This document shows positions 13,701-23,799 of a stretch of 64,000 nucleotides of DNA, piece by piece. Source of the stretch: Struthidea cinerea (Eukaryota > Chordata > Aves > Passeriformes > Corcoracidae); contig VZTI01001729.1 in NCBI GenBank assembly GCA_013397865.1, forward strand, positions 1 through 64,000, written 5' to 3'. Position 1 is the stretch's first letter, and every line of letters begins with the position of its first letter. The notes beneath the pieces were generated by a model. It had not been told where the DNA came from and made no database searches. It worked only from the letters and a program-made list of their open reading frames with translations. The translations under genes and the position numbers were made by a program.

Positions 13701-16700
13701 ACAGCCAGTGCTTTCTTGTGCAGCATTTTCTTCAGCCACTTGTGGCTGGTGGGCAGAAGACTGTATGCTTCAGTGGGTCACAATAAGGTCATGGAAGCAG
13801 GCTTGCAGGTTCCAGCTGGGTGCCATCACTAAGAAAGAGGGTATGGTGCTCACAAGCAAAACCAGACCAGCCACTGGTTTATATAAAATCTTTCTGCTCC
13901 AACAAGGGCATCAGGGTGCTCAGTTTTCCGACATGATGAGCTGTTCATGCAAAACACCACCAGAAAACATCACCTAGGTGAAGGTCTCCAGTCCTTCTTG
14001 CAGTACATGGGGGGATACTCTCCATCCACCACCGTTCAACCAGCATTTGGGATGTAATTCATCATGGCATAAACCTATTTGGCCATCAGTTATCTGAAAT
14101 GTATTAGAGCAAGCCACCTGTCATATAGTACCCACACTGAGAGATTTATTTAGATGTGGAAGGGCTGAGTTACACTTACCAGCCTGTGGGGCTCACAGTG
14201 TTTTGCTGGGTGGTCCATCAGAGCCTTCAGTGAAAGGGAAGCTCTGCAGATAGCAGTGGAGGGGTGAATTCCTGGTGGAGTCCTTCTCTGAAAGAGCTCT
14301 GCTATGATGAGCTTTGCCCAGCCGCAATTGTTACAATACCCTTCATGTTTTGAGATAGCGGGAGCTTAAGTGGTGGCAGTGATAACTTTCCTTGCCCCCC
14401 TTTCCCTCAAGACCTAACAACATTTAAGTAGCAGCCTCATGCCCCCAGCACACACTGTTCAGCATGGATGCATGCAGCAGTCTTGCCACATAGCACACAG
14501 TAGCATGGTGATGCAATCAAGCAGGACAAGTGTCCTCAGAAGTACCCAACAGCTTTGGCTGGGTCACTTAACAGCTTCATAAAAGCAAGGAGCAAATGGA
14601 CCTTCACTGCAGGGGCTGTTCCCAGAGCAGAGGAACCTCTGAAGTGTTTCTTCTGTCATCTGATATCATCCAGACAACTTGCATTCTTTCAGGTTTATCC
14701 ATGCTCACCCTTCTGAGGAAGGCCAATGTTGTTAGCCTCATTAGACAGAACTGAGAAGCTTGAGAGGAAGAGGAGGATGTAGTTACATAATAAAGAGTGA
14801 GACCAGGACTGAACCAAACCATTTAGGACACCAATTTCACCTCATATCTTCCATCTTCCTTTCTGGCTTTACTTTGCCCATCATCTGCCCTGTCAGCTTG
14901 AAGTCATCACATTCATGCTGACAAAAACCTGAAAATACTCTAAGAATGTCCACTGCTTGGACACTGGCTGATGTCTGGATCCAGACAGAGCATGACTGAG
15001 CTGATATATCAGCCCCAGGGGTCTTCAGGCTCCTTAAGCCCAGGAAATCCTGTAAAGCTGGTTTCTAGCACAGACTATGGTGAATTAGTCTGATCCTGAG
15101 GTTGACTCCAGATCCACAGCCTGCTGAGGCACGATCTCAGATGTATCCATGTCATATGGGCATCACTGGCAAAGCTCTGAGTTGCCCCAAGTAGCATTGT
15201 GACCACCAAACTACCCACACTACTCCATGGCCCCTGGGAACGCCAGGCAGGCTGTCCTGAATAATAGTCGATGAACCCTAGAGCTACCACGGTCTTACAA
15301 AATCCTTGTAATTAATTATTTTTGTTTGTCCCATTCAGAGCTCAGTCAGTCCACATCTCTTATGATGCTCTTGATTGCTGTGGGCATGACCAAGCACCTG
15401 TCCTATTTATCACTCTGGGGTTCTTATTGCTAGCACTAGAATAAAAATACTATTTATTTGTACTTCATCAGGAAGAAAGGACCCCAGAAACCAATTATGT
15501 TAGGTACTGCATGGACAAAGCCAAAAGAGATTCCCTGTCATGAGCAATTTACAGACTGACTGTATGATGACACGCCAGGGAATGGGGAAGAACAGCAGGA
15601 ATGGATGATAAAAGCTGGTTGTCTTGGTCACAGAGGTGAGAAAAAGCCATAGCCTCACCTTCAGCACCTGGCATTTCAAAATGAAAGTCAGGGCAGGCAT
15701 AAGACTGATGTGGACTCCAGTGCCTGGAGTCAAAGTGAATTCTTGGCCTATAGCTCTGGATGCAGAAGGTGGAAAAACAGGTGCAAATCTGTTTAATTTC
15801 AGACCTTTCTTATGAGGGAAAGAATGGAGGAAAAGGATGAGTAAGTAGAAATTTTAGGAGCAGTTTGGTTTTGGTATGTTTCCCTAACTAAAGCAGACAT
15901 CAGATTAGAACTCTAGAAAAAATTTCACAGGATGTGGAAAAGTGAAGATTTCAGGAACCTCATTCAGCATCAACTCCAGCAGCGTTTTGTGACCACATCT
16001 ATAGCCTCTGCCTGGAGAAAATCCTCCAGGAAAGCAGAGTGAGTCAAGTGATAAAGTTCTGTTCTCCTTCCTCTAATAAACCTTTTTATCCAGGATTAGA
16101 AGAATAACTCAGCTGTGATGACGTATCACCACTGCTACCTCACTCAGAGCCCCATATTTCCCTGCTGCCAAAGAAACCATCTTCAGTTCTCTCTAAATCT
16201 AAATCCAGCCACTGCTGGCTCAGCTTTCCTTGGGTTCAAGGAGGAATTGTACACATTTATCAAAGAGAAATCATTGAAAGAAATCACAGAAACATCTGTC
16301 TCAGAGACCTCTGATATGAAACTGGTCATTTGCAGGTGGATATGGGGAGAAAGCACTGTAAACACTCATTGTGTTCCAGATCTTCTCTAGGCATTCACTG
16401 TCTAAGGATCATATGGAGGACTAGGCTGAGCTTTGGTCTGACACGTTAAAGCCATCCCTGTGTTTAGCTTTCAAGGTCAGCTTACAAGGAGCATTACTTA
16501 CCAGTAACAGTGAGGTGTATGCGAACAAGACTGCAGCCACAATCAGGATAACAAGAGACCAGAGAAACCAGAAGCCCAGGTTCCCATAGTTATACCTAAA
16601 AATAAACCAATAAAATATTGTAAGAATGTTTTTGGTTAGCACGTGGACTAGAGGGGACCAACAGCCCTGTTCCTTGAAATTCTGAAATTTTCTAAGCAAT

Positions 16701-18234
16701 AAAACAAAGGCAGAGGAATAGCCTACACTGGTAGCATGCAAAAGTGATTAAGAGCTTCCTTCCCAAAATCCCTGATTGCATTAACCATCAGACTAATACA
16801 CATTATTGTACCTTTCCTTCCCGTAATATTTGAGCAGCTCTAATTTAATTTTAGGGGCCAGATTTGCGTAACTGTTGCCTACATACTACAGAAGGAAAAG
16901 ATGTGCATAAATCCCTGACAATTATATCTTACTTTTGAATCTGCGAACCTGGAATTCTCTTTCAATGAGAGAGCTGGTGCAATGCCTCTGATTCCAGCCA
17001 TTACATTTGTTCACGTGGAATGGGGGAGAAAGGGAAGGGGAAAAAGAAAGACTCAGAGAAGAAAAGAGTTATTTAGTCCCTTTCATTCACAATTTTTGTG
17101 ACGGTGATTCTCCTCTTTCTCCTAAATTCACACTTACACCTAAAAATTGTAGCCAAGCAAAGGACAGAGCCTCAGCACCTCCAAAGTCACTGGACATTCA
17201 ATTTGGACGCTGTAACCAAGAGTTTAAGGTGCCAAATCTTTGTTTCATGACTAAAGTGCCCTATTTCAACATAGCTGCTCCAGAGGTTGCCCATCCCTTC
17301 CCAGTCATGCCCAAGAGGTGGGAGAGGAGGAAAAGACAGTACTTACCAGTCAAAGCCGTTGTAGTCATTTTTACCTTCACCCCACGTGTACAGAAAGACC
17401 AGAGAAAAGCAGAAAGCTGCAACAAGCAATGGGAAAAACATGCATTCCCGCTGGAGAAGGAAAGACAAGCAGTCAGAGCTATGGCCAGCCCAGAGCAATC
17501 AAAGCAAATGCCAGGTACTTTTAGGCTGTCCCTAAAAATATGTAGCTTGGTGTTGGAATTCTAACTGAAATAAATACAGAGAGGAATTCCCTTCCTGTCC
17601 CTTGTAACCGGGAGAGTGTCTTCAAAAGCATACTCTGCACTACTTGTTTTCAGGGAAAAGAAAACTCATGACTTCCCAAACGAACAGGATTTTAACCACC
17701 TCACATGAGAGGAAATTGCACTGTATAGCAACCTTCTTTGCAATTCTTACTGCATGCCCAACCCTAATGTTACTTCTTTAATTTGATTCTATGGCTTTGA
17801 GATGTTTCACTGGCCAGGACAGGCTGGTGCAAACTCCACATTTATTAGTTGTGTGGCAGCACAGACAAATTGAGCTTGCCACAGAAACAGCAATTCATCA
17901 AGCATTTGCAGCAAAATCTAACAGCCCAGCAGATCCCAGTGGGCTCCAAAATTATATTGGGCTGGGATTCCATGACATCAATCCTTGTCTGCTTAGACTG
18001 CCCTGCCCCAGTACAGAAATCCATGTCTGTGCTGATTTTGAGCTCATTTACCATGTTGCAGCAGCATTTCCCAGGCTCGGTCCTTTCGCGCTGGTACCGC
18101 CTCCACCGGCAGCTGTAGAAACCAGCCAGGCAGGAGATGAAGGGCTGGTGCTCGTACCGCTGCAGCAGGCGCCGGCGGACCACCTTCAGCTTCCCAAACT
18201 TGAGCCTCCTGAGGCTGGTGGCACTGGCCTCCAT
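1610..18234 (-). CDS. GDPD4: GDPD4, glycerophosphodiester phosphodiesterase domain protein, 3' end outside window
   Basis: Gene-level entry for eleven coding exons (1397 nt, 465 codons plus 2 nt) listed separately below. The product is a multi-pass membrane enzyme of the GDPD4/GDPD5 family, expected to cleave glycerophosphodiesters to glycerol-3-phosphate and an alcohol, with the catalytic domain on the non-cytosolic side. Visible segments: a basic N-terminus (1-60); hydrophobic membrane stretches at about 66-84, 103-135, 150-168, 184-206 and 216-237; then the GDPD domain from about 245. Catalytic signatures are intact: HRG at 255-257, PEN at 263-265, ETD at 282-284 and MHD at 296-298. All junctions have GT/AG borders on the minus strand and phases match. 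The expected last membrane helix and C-terminus are absent, so the gene continues left of position 1. GDPD5 is the alternative; the adjacent PAK1 in the same orientation favours GDPD4. Confidence 0.88.
2576..2800 (-). CDS. GDPD4: GDPD4 coding exon 10 (residues 339-413)
   Basis: At 225 nt this is the longest exon here. It encodes NKPFLGMGSLSKADQNQAMN and then QSIYTLSGFLRLADSHNKLV, the barrel strand VIFDLYRPPERHPYRNLW, and ends KIKRHL. The AxNQSIxxLxxxLxLA block and PPxxHPYR match the family. The acceptor is tttctag and the donor gtaggg, phase 0. Confidence 0.9.
3331..3452 (-). repeat. CR1 LINE 3' fragment
   Basis: It starts atcacagaaaagtttggattgg and includes ccctgccatgaacagggaca and ttgggttgcctagagtcc. 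The minus-strand copy sits in the intron just past GDPD4 exon 9. Confidence 0.85.
3478..3628 (-). CDS. GDPD4: GDPD4 coding exon 9 (S288 end, residues 289-338)
   Basis: It encodes YDGVPFLMHDDTLRRTTNIH and ends LNAGTWFLK. MHD with DxTLRRTTN is the second catalytic His block of GDPD enzymes. The acceptor is ctggcag and the donor gtaaat. A minus-strand CR1 fragment lies just past the donor. Confidence 0.92.
4493..4575 (-). CDS. GDPD4: GDPD4 coding exon 8 (residues 261-287, S288 split)
   Basis: It encodes LAPENTEMSFLKTIEHGGDG then LETDVTI. PEN (263-265) and the metal-binding E-x-D (282 and 284) are the usual GDPD ligands. The acceptor follows a T-rich tract ending tttcag; the donor is gtgcgg. Confidence 0.92.
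4745..4888 (-). repeat. CR1 LINE 3' fragment
   Basis: It starts aacagaatcatgaaatggtt, then tgggttggaagggaccttga, and includes ccaggttgctcagggccccc. It lies in an intron between GDPD4 exons 7 and 8. Confidence 0.9.
5075..5220 (-). CDS. GDPD4: GDPD4 coding exon 7 (V212 end, residues 213-260), helix 5 and HRG motif
   Basis: It encodes the fifth membrane helix (about 216-237) and then SPCIREKGTLGPKPALIGHR GAPM (a space is inserted after the Arg). The catalytic His-Arg-Gly is at 255-257. The join from helix to GPKPALIGHRGAPM is diagnostic for the GDPD4/GDPD5 group. The acceptor is ctttcag and the donor gtaggt. Confidence 0.92.
6767..6860 (-). CDS. GDPD4: GDPD4 coding exon 6 (residues 181-211, V212 split)
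   Basis: It encodes VTAPYLHIGAIAIMVLLSWP and the rest of the fourth helix. The TAPxLH motif after a Gln matches the family. An alternative acceptor seven bases further in (gtcacag) breaks phase, so ttgccag at the upper edge is preferred. The donor is gtatgg. Confidence 0.88.
8971..9069 (-). CDS. GDPD4: GDPD4 coding exon 5 (residues 148-180)
   Basis: It encodes IGTFVVLGFTISSLFALSIL (third membrane helix) and then a short WRDHRKTVRLSFQ loop. The acceptor is gtccccag and the donor gtaaga. The exon is 99 nt, phase 0 at both ends. Confidence 0.88.
9849..9898. repeat. (TTGG)n microsatellite, about 12 copies
   Basis: An uninterrupted tetranucleotide run inside a GDPD4 intron, preceded by T-rich DNA. 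Long apparent reading frames of Trp/Leu/Val/Gly or Pro/Thr/Asn/Gln across it are repeat artefacts. Confidence 0.95.
10226..10366 (-). repeat. CR1 LINE 3' fragment
   Basis: It contains ctatagaacagtttgggttg, ccctgccatgggcagggatg and cctggccttgaacactctca. Confidence 0.88.
10874..10933 (-). CDS. GDPD4: GDPD4 coding exon 4 (residues 128-147)
   Basis: This 60-nt exon encodes VLAMCLLAEGQQLYLHWSHK. It matches the family segment with the GQQ...LHWxHK loop after helix 2. The acceptor is atttcccag, the donor gtgggg, and both ends are phase 0. The 5.6-kb intron upstream is the longest in this gene. Confidence 0.88.
12070..12199 (+). repeat. CR1 LINE 3' fragment
   Basis: It contains ggccaggttggatggggctt and gagcaacatggtctagtgg and ends ttttatgattctatgat. 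It lies in the large GDPD4 intron. Confidence 0.9.
12448..12730 (-). repeat. CR1 LINE 3' fragment, other subfamily
   Basis: It contains gagccagaagggacccacaa, tgctggccctgcacaaaatc and tggggagcccgttccagtgc, running into the region upstream of the CR1 3' UTR. The text differs from most copies here, so it represents another CR1 subfamily. It faces the plus copy 250 bp away. Confidence 0.85.
16502..16595 (-). CDS. GDPD4: GDPD4 coding exon 3 (W96 end, residues 97-127)
   Basis: It encodes YNYGNLGFWFLWSLVILI and a long hydrophobic run (second membrane helix, about 103-127, continuing into the next exon). The acceptor is tatttttag and the donor gtaagt. One leading base completes the Trp codon of the previous exon. 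Confidence 0.88.
17347..17450 (-). CDS. GDPD4: GDPD4 coding exon 2 (residues 62-95, W96 split)
   Basis: It starts RECMFFPLL and carries the first membrane helix (about 66-84), followed by the polar loop YTWGEGKNDYNGFDW, which matches the family's ...HNDYDEFNW loop. The acceptor is ttctccag and the donor gtaagt; the final Trp codon is split 2+1 with the next exon. Confidence 0.88.
18052..18234 (-). CDS. GDPD4: GDPD4 coding exon 1 (residues 1-61)
   Basis: It begins MEASATSLRR and contains a family-typical cytosolic segment (HQPFISCLAGFYSCRWRRYQ). The start is the first ATG in this frame, because an in-frame TGA lies 18 bases upstream. The exon ends ...CCCNM before a gtaaat donor, phase 0. The N-terminus is rich in Arg and Lys, consistent with a cytosolic side. 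Confidence 0.85.
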
Positions 18235-18311
18235 CTGAGTGGCTTTATCTCATCTTCCTCCTGGAACAAGACCACAAGTTTTACGGGGACACTGTTGGGT
18301 AAGCTTTCCAT
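18186..18311 (-). other. Upstream ORF overlapping the GDPD4 start, other frame
   Basis: If transcription begins near the TATA box, the first ATG met is at 18309-18311 (MESLPNSVPV...). It opens a 41-codon frame that runs past the GDPD4 ATG and stops at 18186 inside exon 1. Such an overlapping upstream ORF would lower main-frame initiation. If an upstream intron is instead spliced at the ttgttccag just above the ATG, this ORF would not be in the mRNA. Confidence 0.3.
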
Positions 18312-18389
18312 ATCTGAAAAAGGAGAGGAGGTTTTTCCAAGAGGATGCTGACACCAGCAGGAAGTGATGCTGAGGACATCCCATCTCAT

Positions 18390-18397
18390 TTTATATA
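18390..18397 (-). promoter_or_regulatory. Candidate TATA box for GDPD4
   Basis: TATATAAA reads on the minus strand about 155 bases upstream of the GDPD4 ATG. A start site 25-30 bases downstream would lie near 18360 and give a 5' UTR of roughly 130 bases. TATA-like words occur by chance in AT-rich DNA; only the position makes this one notable. Confidence 0.35.
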
Positions 18398-20767
18398 CCA
18401 AAGTGAGATGGCCAGCTGAGAACGATGATCACTGCAAATCCTCTTAGCAGTCAGTGGTGCTCCTGGCTGTAACTTAGGTGCTCTGAATCACCTTTGAGGC
18501 TACCTCTGCCTCCTTTTGGCTATACAGGGAGTTCTGGGAAATGAATTCATTAACTTAAGCACATTTCAGATTATGTCATATGAACCTGAGCCTAGGCTTA
18601 GCTATGGGAATTATTCAATATCACTGTGACCTGTTTGAAACCTTCTATCAGTTTAATGAGCTCATATAGAAAAGGCACTAAACCCCCCCAGGTACACAGC
18701 TCTCTTATCCTGGCAAAACTGCAGCACTGCAGAGACTGATCCCTTAAGAAATAAGTATTTCCTAGCTGAAACGACTTTACTTGGAACAGGTTTTCAAGCA
18801 CAGAAAGACCAGCTGCAAAGAGGTACATGTGGGAGATCTATTCATAATCATAATTTAAAACAAAGAACTTGGCGGTAAATGGCAACCGGTGTAGTTACAG
18901 TGAAGCAAATAGCACAGGGACTAGTGCTAGTTGAAGGGTGGTTCACCCAGCAGGGCACTACCAAGACTTCAAGGAAAGATTTAGGAAAACCATTTTGTGT
19001 GGGCATGCAAAGAAGCCCCATTACACCGTTCTTCTTTAGAGTCGAGTTAGTCAGAGATGTTTTTCTGTTGCATTAAAAAGTGCCATCACATCCTTGAGTC
19101 CACTCCAACCATGTTCAAATCTTGGAACATCTGCTGCAAAATCCCAGCTTAGGACTCAAGATTTCCCTGATTTTTCAGATGTAATAACAATAATTTAAGA
19201 GGAAGAATAAACAGTTTGCTGCACTATACACGTGGATGAAAGGCACATATATAAAGGAAATAACTCAGATCCCAGTGTGTCTTCGGAGAAATCAGTGCAT
19301 AAATCCTTGAAGACTGACACATCCAAATAACTGACCGGTTTGCAGGAAGCACAAATAAATCAGAGTCATCAGACACAAGTTAAAACAGAAAAGACGCTCC
19401 CCTTGTACTCTTTCCAAATGCCCCAGCCTATGGGCAGCTGGAGTACAAGGAAAGAGGATGGAAAGGAAACAAAAAGGGGGTTCCATTTGGAACCACTACT
19501 AACTATGCAGCATTTAGAATGCCATGCCCTGAATGCCTTCCTGAGACAGATGTGTCTGTCCATCCAAGACAGTCATAGGGAATCACACACACTTGGATGT
19601 GGTGGTGTCAAGCCATCCCTAGAAGCTCAGCAGTACCAGATCCTGGCACCAGCAAGTCACCCTTTGTAAAAAATTGATGCCAATCTCATGTGGCAAGATG
19701 GTGATCCTGCTCTAGAATTCCCAGAGCACAGCTGGGGGGATGTGGTGCAGATGACAGCTGATCTGGCTGGTTTCATCAGCTGGCCTAAAGTACACCTGGC
19801 CTAAACCCAGCAATTACCAAGTTACAACAGCCACAGCTCCTGAATATATTTGAACCTTCAGAGCTCTTACCAGAAGGTTTTCACATGCCACAGGATTGCA
19901 ATATTTGTTACCCCCGACAAGGATCCCCAAAATATGAGTTCCCATATCACCAAAGCACAGCATCCATTCTTGCTCAGCCCGTCTCCTTCAGCTACAGGAA
20001 TCCAGGACACTGGACCAAACACGTTAGTTTTGCTGTCAGAGGGCCATGAGGTTTGTTACTCACATTCCTGGGTGTGGATACAAGGCTCACACATCAATAT
20101 TTGTCTATGAGCGCACAGGATTTGACAGGAAAAGAGATTATGGAGATCCTGAAACACTGCCCACACCATCTGTCTGGCTACAGCAGCATGTCAGGTGTTA
20201 AACCCAGTTGTTAGTTTACCTCTCATGAAATTGTCAGTGATGGAGATCCCAGCATCTCTCAAGACAGGCTGAACTAGTCCTAACTCACTTTATAATTCAA
20301 CATTGGGGGGCTTTTCCCAGTGTCTTGTCTCCTGTATTACAGTTAAGGGCATTACGCCATGCCTTATTTATCATGGATACCATGAACTGCTTAAACTCTT
20401 CCTCTGTTACATATTTCACATATTCACATGTAGATGTCTTCCCTTAAGCCTTCCCTAGCCTCAATAATCCCAGCTTTCCTAGTCTTTCCTTGTAGTTCAT
20501 GTTTCCTCCTCCTCAGAGTATCCTTGTATGGAGTGCACAGCCACCTGCTATTTGGGATTTCCATGACAATTCCCATGGGTTTTGGCACACGGTAGCCACA
20601 GTCTGTCCAGGATACACCTGTTCACCCAGAGCACAGGCTACTCGATACCTGCAGCATCCAGTTTCTCTCATGTATCAAACATCATCTGGCCTTGAGCTTC
20701 TGAATGCTTAAATAATTCACCCTGGACTCACCCCCAGCAGGAAGGGAAAGGTGTTTTCAGCTTCATC
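18398..20767. other. Intergenic, nothing recognised
   Basis: AT-rich DNA upstream of GDPD4. A stretch near 20440-20520 (tagcctcaataatcccagct) faintly resembles an old minus-strand CR1 but is too diverged to call. Confidence 0.5.
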
Positions 20768-20905
20768 ACACAATGACAGAATTGTTTGGATTGGAAGGGA
20801 TCTTAAAGATCGTTCCACTAGACCAGGTTGCTCAGAGTCCCATCCAACCTGGCCTTGAACACTTCCAGGGATGTGGCATCCGAAACTTCTCTGGGCAACA
20901 TCAGA
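20768..20905 (-). repeat. CR1 LINE 3' fragment
   Basis: It contains gacagaattgtttggattgg, ccaggttgctcagagtccca and cttgaacacttccagggatg. Confidence 0.88.
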
Positions 20906-21519
20906 GCTTCATCTATGCATCAGAGTACTTATGACACCACTATAATTAAGAATCTCATGATCTCCTACCTTAGTCTTTCCAATCAAGTCACCTCTCCAAG
21001 CCCACAGGTTATTGGGAAAGGGGCACTTCATTGCAGAGGAGGCTGGGGAATGAGGGAGAGACAAACACAACCTCCTGTCCACAACCCCCTCCACCCTCTG
21101 GCTCTCCCAAAAACATCAGGCTGGTCAAAGAAGAGCAAAACACCTTTGTGTCTGGCATTCCCTGAATCCCCATTGACCCTGTTGTCCGAGCAGTATCACT
21201 ATGGCAGTAAGACCTATCAGTATCAAGAGACTCAAAAACATAATTTGTCCCCTGCTTTGGGCTCTAGTTTCTGCTGGCATCCATCTGTCCCTCTTTTCCT
21301 GTCCTCTTCCTTTTTTTTTACCTGGAGACCTTTTCCCTCCTCTCCCAGACCCCAACAGACAGAGCTACCTCACTCAGCTGCTCCTTTGAAGCCTGCAAAG
21401 GGCCAAAGAATCCCACAAACACAAAAAACTCAGACTGAAATTTTATCTTGTCAAGTACAGAGGACAGATGTTCTCTAGCTTATCTCCACTCAAGTAAATG
21501 AAGATATAAATGAAGACCC

Positions 21520-21656
21520 TATTGCACCTTCCAGTACCTAAAGGGGCTACTACTGAGCTGGAGAGGAACTTTGGACAAGGGCATGGAGTAACAGGATAAG
21601 AGGGAATGGCTTCAGACTGAAAGAAGGTAGGTTGAGATCAGTTCTTAGGAAGAAAT
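21520..21656 (+). repeat. CR1 LINE internal fragment lacking its 3' end
   Basis: It contains gcaccttccagtacctaaag and gagctggagaggaactttgg, ending at cttaggaagaaat. The usual 3' terminus is missing, so it was truncated by deletion or an old rearrangement. Confidence 0.8.
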
Positions 21657-23394
21657 ATCAGTGAGTTCTTGTCCAAAGCAGAAACCATCCTGCCAATCCC
21701 CAGATCATTATTTGATCCAAGGCTTCTGCTTCCTCTGGGCATACAGGGCTCATCTAGCAAATGGGAGCCTTTGAGCAGCTCTGCCCCACAGCTTTGGTGA
21801 CCACTGGGTCTCTGCTGAGGAACAAAGCACAAGGCATGCTCAAAGCACTAGACAATAGGTGATACTTGCGTGGAGATGCAAAGGAAGGAATTGACAGGGA
21901 GAGGGAAGACCAAGAACAACTCATCAAATTTTAGGCTGCTTCACTCTTAAGCCAGTGACTCCTAAGAAGAGTCCATCTGCCTCTGCAGTTCTGCAAGACT
22001 CATGTATTGCGATGCATTTACACTGTGTTGTTGCTGGTATCAGCAAACAGCCCAGTGGTAACTCCTAGGACAAGTCCAGGAGAAATCCCTCCTAGATGTG
22101 CCAAGTCCCATGTGAGAATGAGGAAAACAAAGACAGACACAAGGACAAGTCAGAAGGGTGCTTCTCAGCTCAAAATGTACTCATATCTCCAGACACTCCG
22201 TTCTTCTCCTTATATCTGTCCTTCCAAACAGGCATCACTCCTCCCCTTTTACCTCCACATATTCTCCCTGGTTTCTGCCCTCAGGTTCATCTCCATGTTC
22301 TCAAGTAATTGTGTTCCATTTAACACTAGCTCCCTCCTTACCACTCAGCCACCCTTCAGGTCCTCCATGACCCTCTGTTCCATAGTTTCATCCTTCGTGG
22401 TTTCAACCTTGGTAACCAATTATCAGTCCGCTCTTTGGATTGGAAGGGATCTGTTACAGCTGGGACAAGGCAATTAGAAGCCATAAAAACATTGTAACTC
22501 CCAAGGTCTGGCTGAATCTGCAGTGCTTCAGACCACATCGTACACTGACACATTTGAATTCACAAGCATCTGATCCTGAGAAAGATAATACCCCAGTAAC
22601 TGGGCCCAACAACCACCTAAGGGGCAAACGACACCGAAGCAAATGGCAGATGCAGAAGCCAAAAAAACAATTCAGCCCTTGGCAGGACTTAGCAAGAGGC
22701 TTCACAGTCCTTGCATCTAGATTTGAAGCACAGTTCTCTTAAAATTCAAAGATCGTCTGCAATTCCTGCCTATCTTTACCAGGCAAAGTTAAATGGATAA
22801 AGAGACACAGCAAACTGGCACCCATTCACTGGCAAAGCCACGGGAGCAAAGAGCAACCAGGTAAACATGCATCAGTAGGATGGCAAAGTTTAGGACTCCT
22901 TAACAAGTGAGGCATGAAAGCAGTAACATATGTTTTTCTGCTCCATAAACCCCGGGGACCTCAGGTTTTTCCATGGCAAACAGAGACTTTGTGTGCTCGC
23001 AGATAAGAGTCCCCATAATCGCAGGCAGTCAGACCGGGCTGCTGCCTTCCCACTGCTTGGCAGAGAGTGAGGAAAGCATGGGAAATAGCCTGGGGGGATG
23101 AGAGAGGAAAGAGAAGGAGAGAAGAATCAGGAAACAAATTCAGCCACACAGCCTGAACGCTGAAAGCACTGCAAAGAGGAACCTGTTTGAGAGGCCAGTG
23201 CATAAGCAAGAATTAAAAACCTGTGTCTTTTTCGGTGCTGGGGCTGGATCATTCATATTCCAAGGGGCAAAGGTACAGCAGCCAAATTTGGCATTGCCCT
23301 ATAGCTTTTTCCCTTGGGCCTCTAAAGTATTTCTTTCCTTTCCCCTGCATCGAGGTATCTCCCACACAATACCTTACAACGCAGGGGGTTGGTA
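21657..23394. other. Intergenic, nothing recognised
   Basis: Apparent frames of up to about 155 codons near 22007-22477 show no domain, codon pattern or splice context that supports a gene. Confidence 0.5.
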
Positions 23395-23609
23395 AGGTAC
23401 GGCCGGCCGAGGTGCGGCCCGGGGTGAGGGTCAGGTCAGGCTGTCCAAGGAGAAACACCCGAGCAGCAGCAGCAGCCCAGAGCCCTCGCAGCACCGGGAA
23501 GCTCACGGCGGCGGAGCGGGCGAGGAGCGGGCGAGGAGCGGGCGGAGCCGGGAGCACCGCGGCGGTTTCAAACCGGCCCGCGAAGCGCGAGCGGCCGGGG
23601 CCGGCGAAC

Positions 23610-23711
23610 GGGGAGTGCGCGGGGCTGGCGCGGGGAGTGCGCGGGGAGTGCGCGGGGCTGGCGCGGGGAGTGCGCGAGGGTTGCGCGGGGAGTGCGCGGG
23701 GAGTGCGCGGN
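23610..23711. repeat. 11-bp GC minisatellite, nine units, ending at an N
   Basis: Nine head-to-tail units of GGGGAGTGCGC (six exact), GGGGCTGGCGC (two) and GAGGGTTGCGC (one) run from 23610 to 23708. The only ambiguous base in the window, N, is at 23711, right after the array. G runs recur every 11 bp on the plus strand, which could fold as G-quadruplex and hinder sequencing. Confidence 0.93.
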
Positions 23712-23740
23712 TTTCTCTCGCAGGCAGCGGCTGGCACGTG

Positions 23741-23782
23741 CAGCGGTTGTCCCAGCGGTTGTCCCAGCGGTTGTCCCAGAGG
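23741..23782. repeat. 12-bp tandem repeat CAGCGGTTGTCC, 3.5 units
   Basis: Three exact copies and a partial one (cagagg), immediately after the GC minisatellite and just before a CR1 copy. Confidence 0.93.
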
Positions 23783-23799
23783 ACGCTGAGACGCTCCAG

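Larger units (their letters stand above)
10934..16501 (-). other. Largest GDPD4 intron
   Basis: It holds two opposed CR1 fragments (12070-12199 and 12448-12730). No other exon, RNA gene or conserved-looking element was recognised in the remainder. Confidence 0.6.

Noticed and set aside
17007..17564. 185-codon plus-strand frame
   Set aside because: It is antisense to GDPD4 exon 2 and its introns, with no recognisable domain.
20828..21478. 216-codon plus-strand frame
   Set aside because: It starts inside a CR1 copy and has no domain or splice support.
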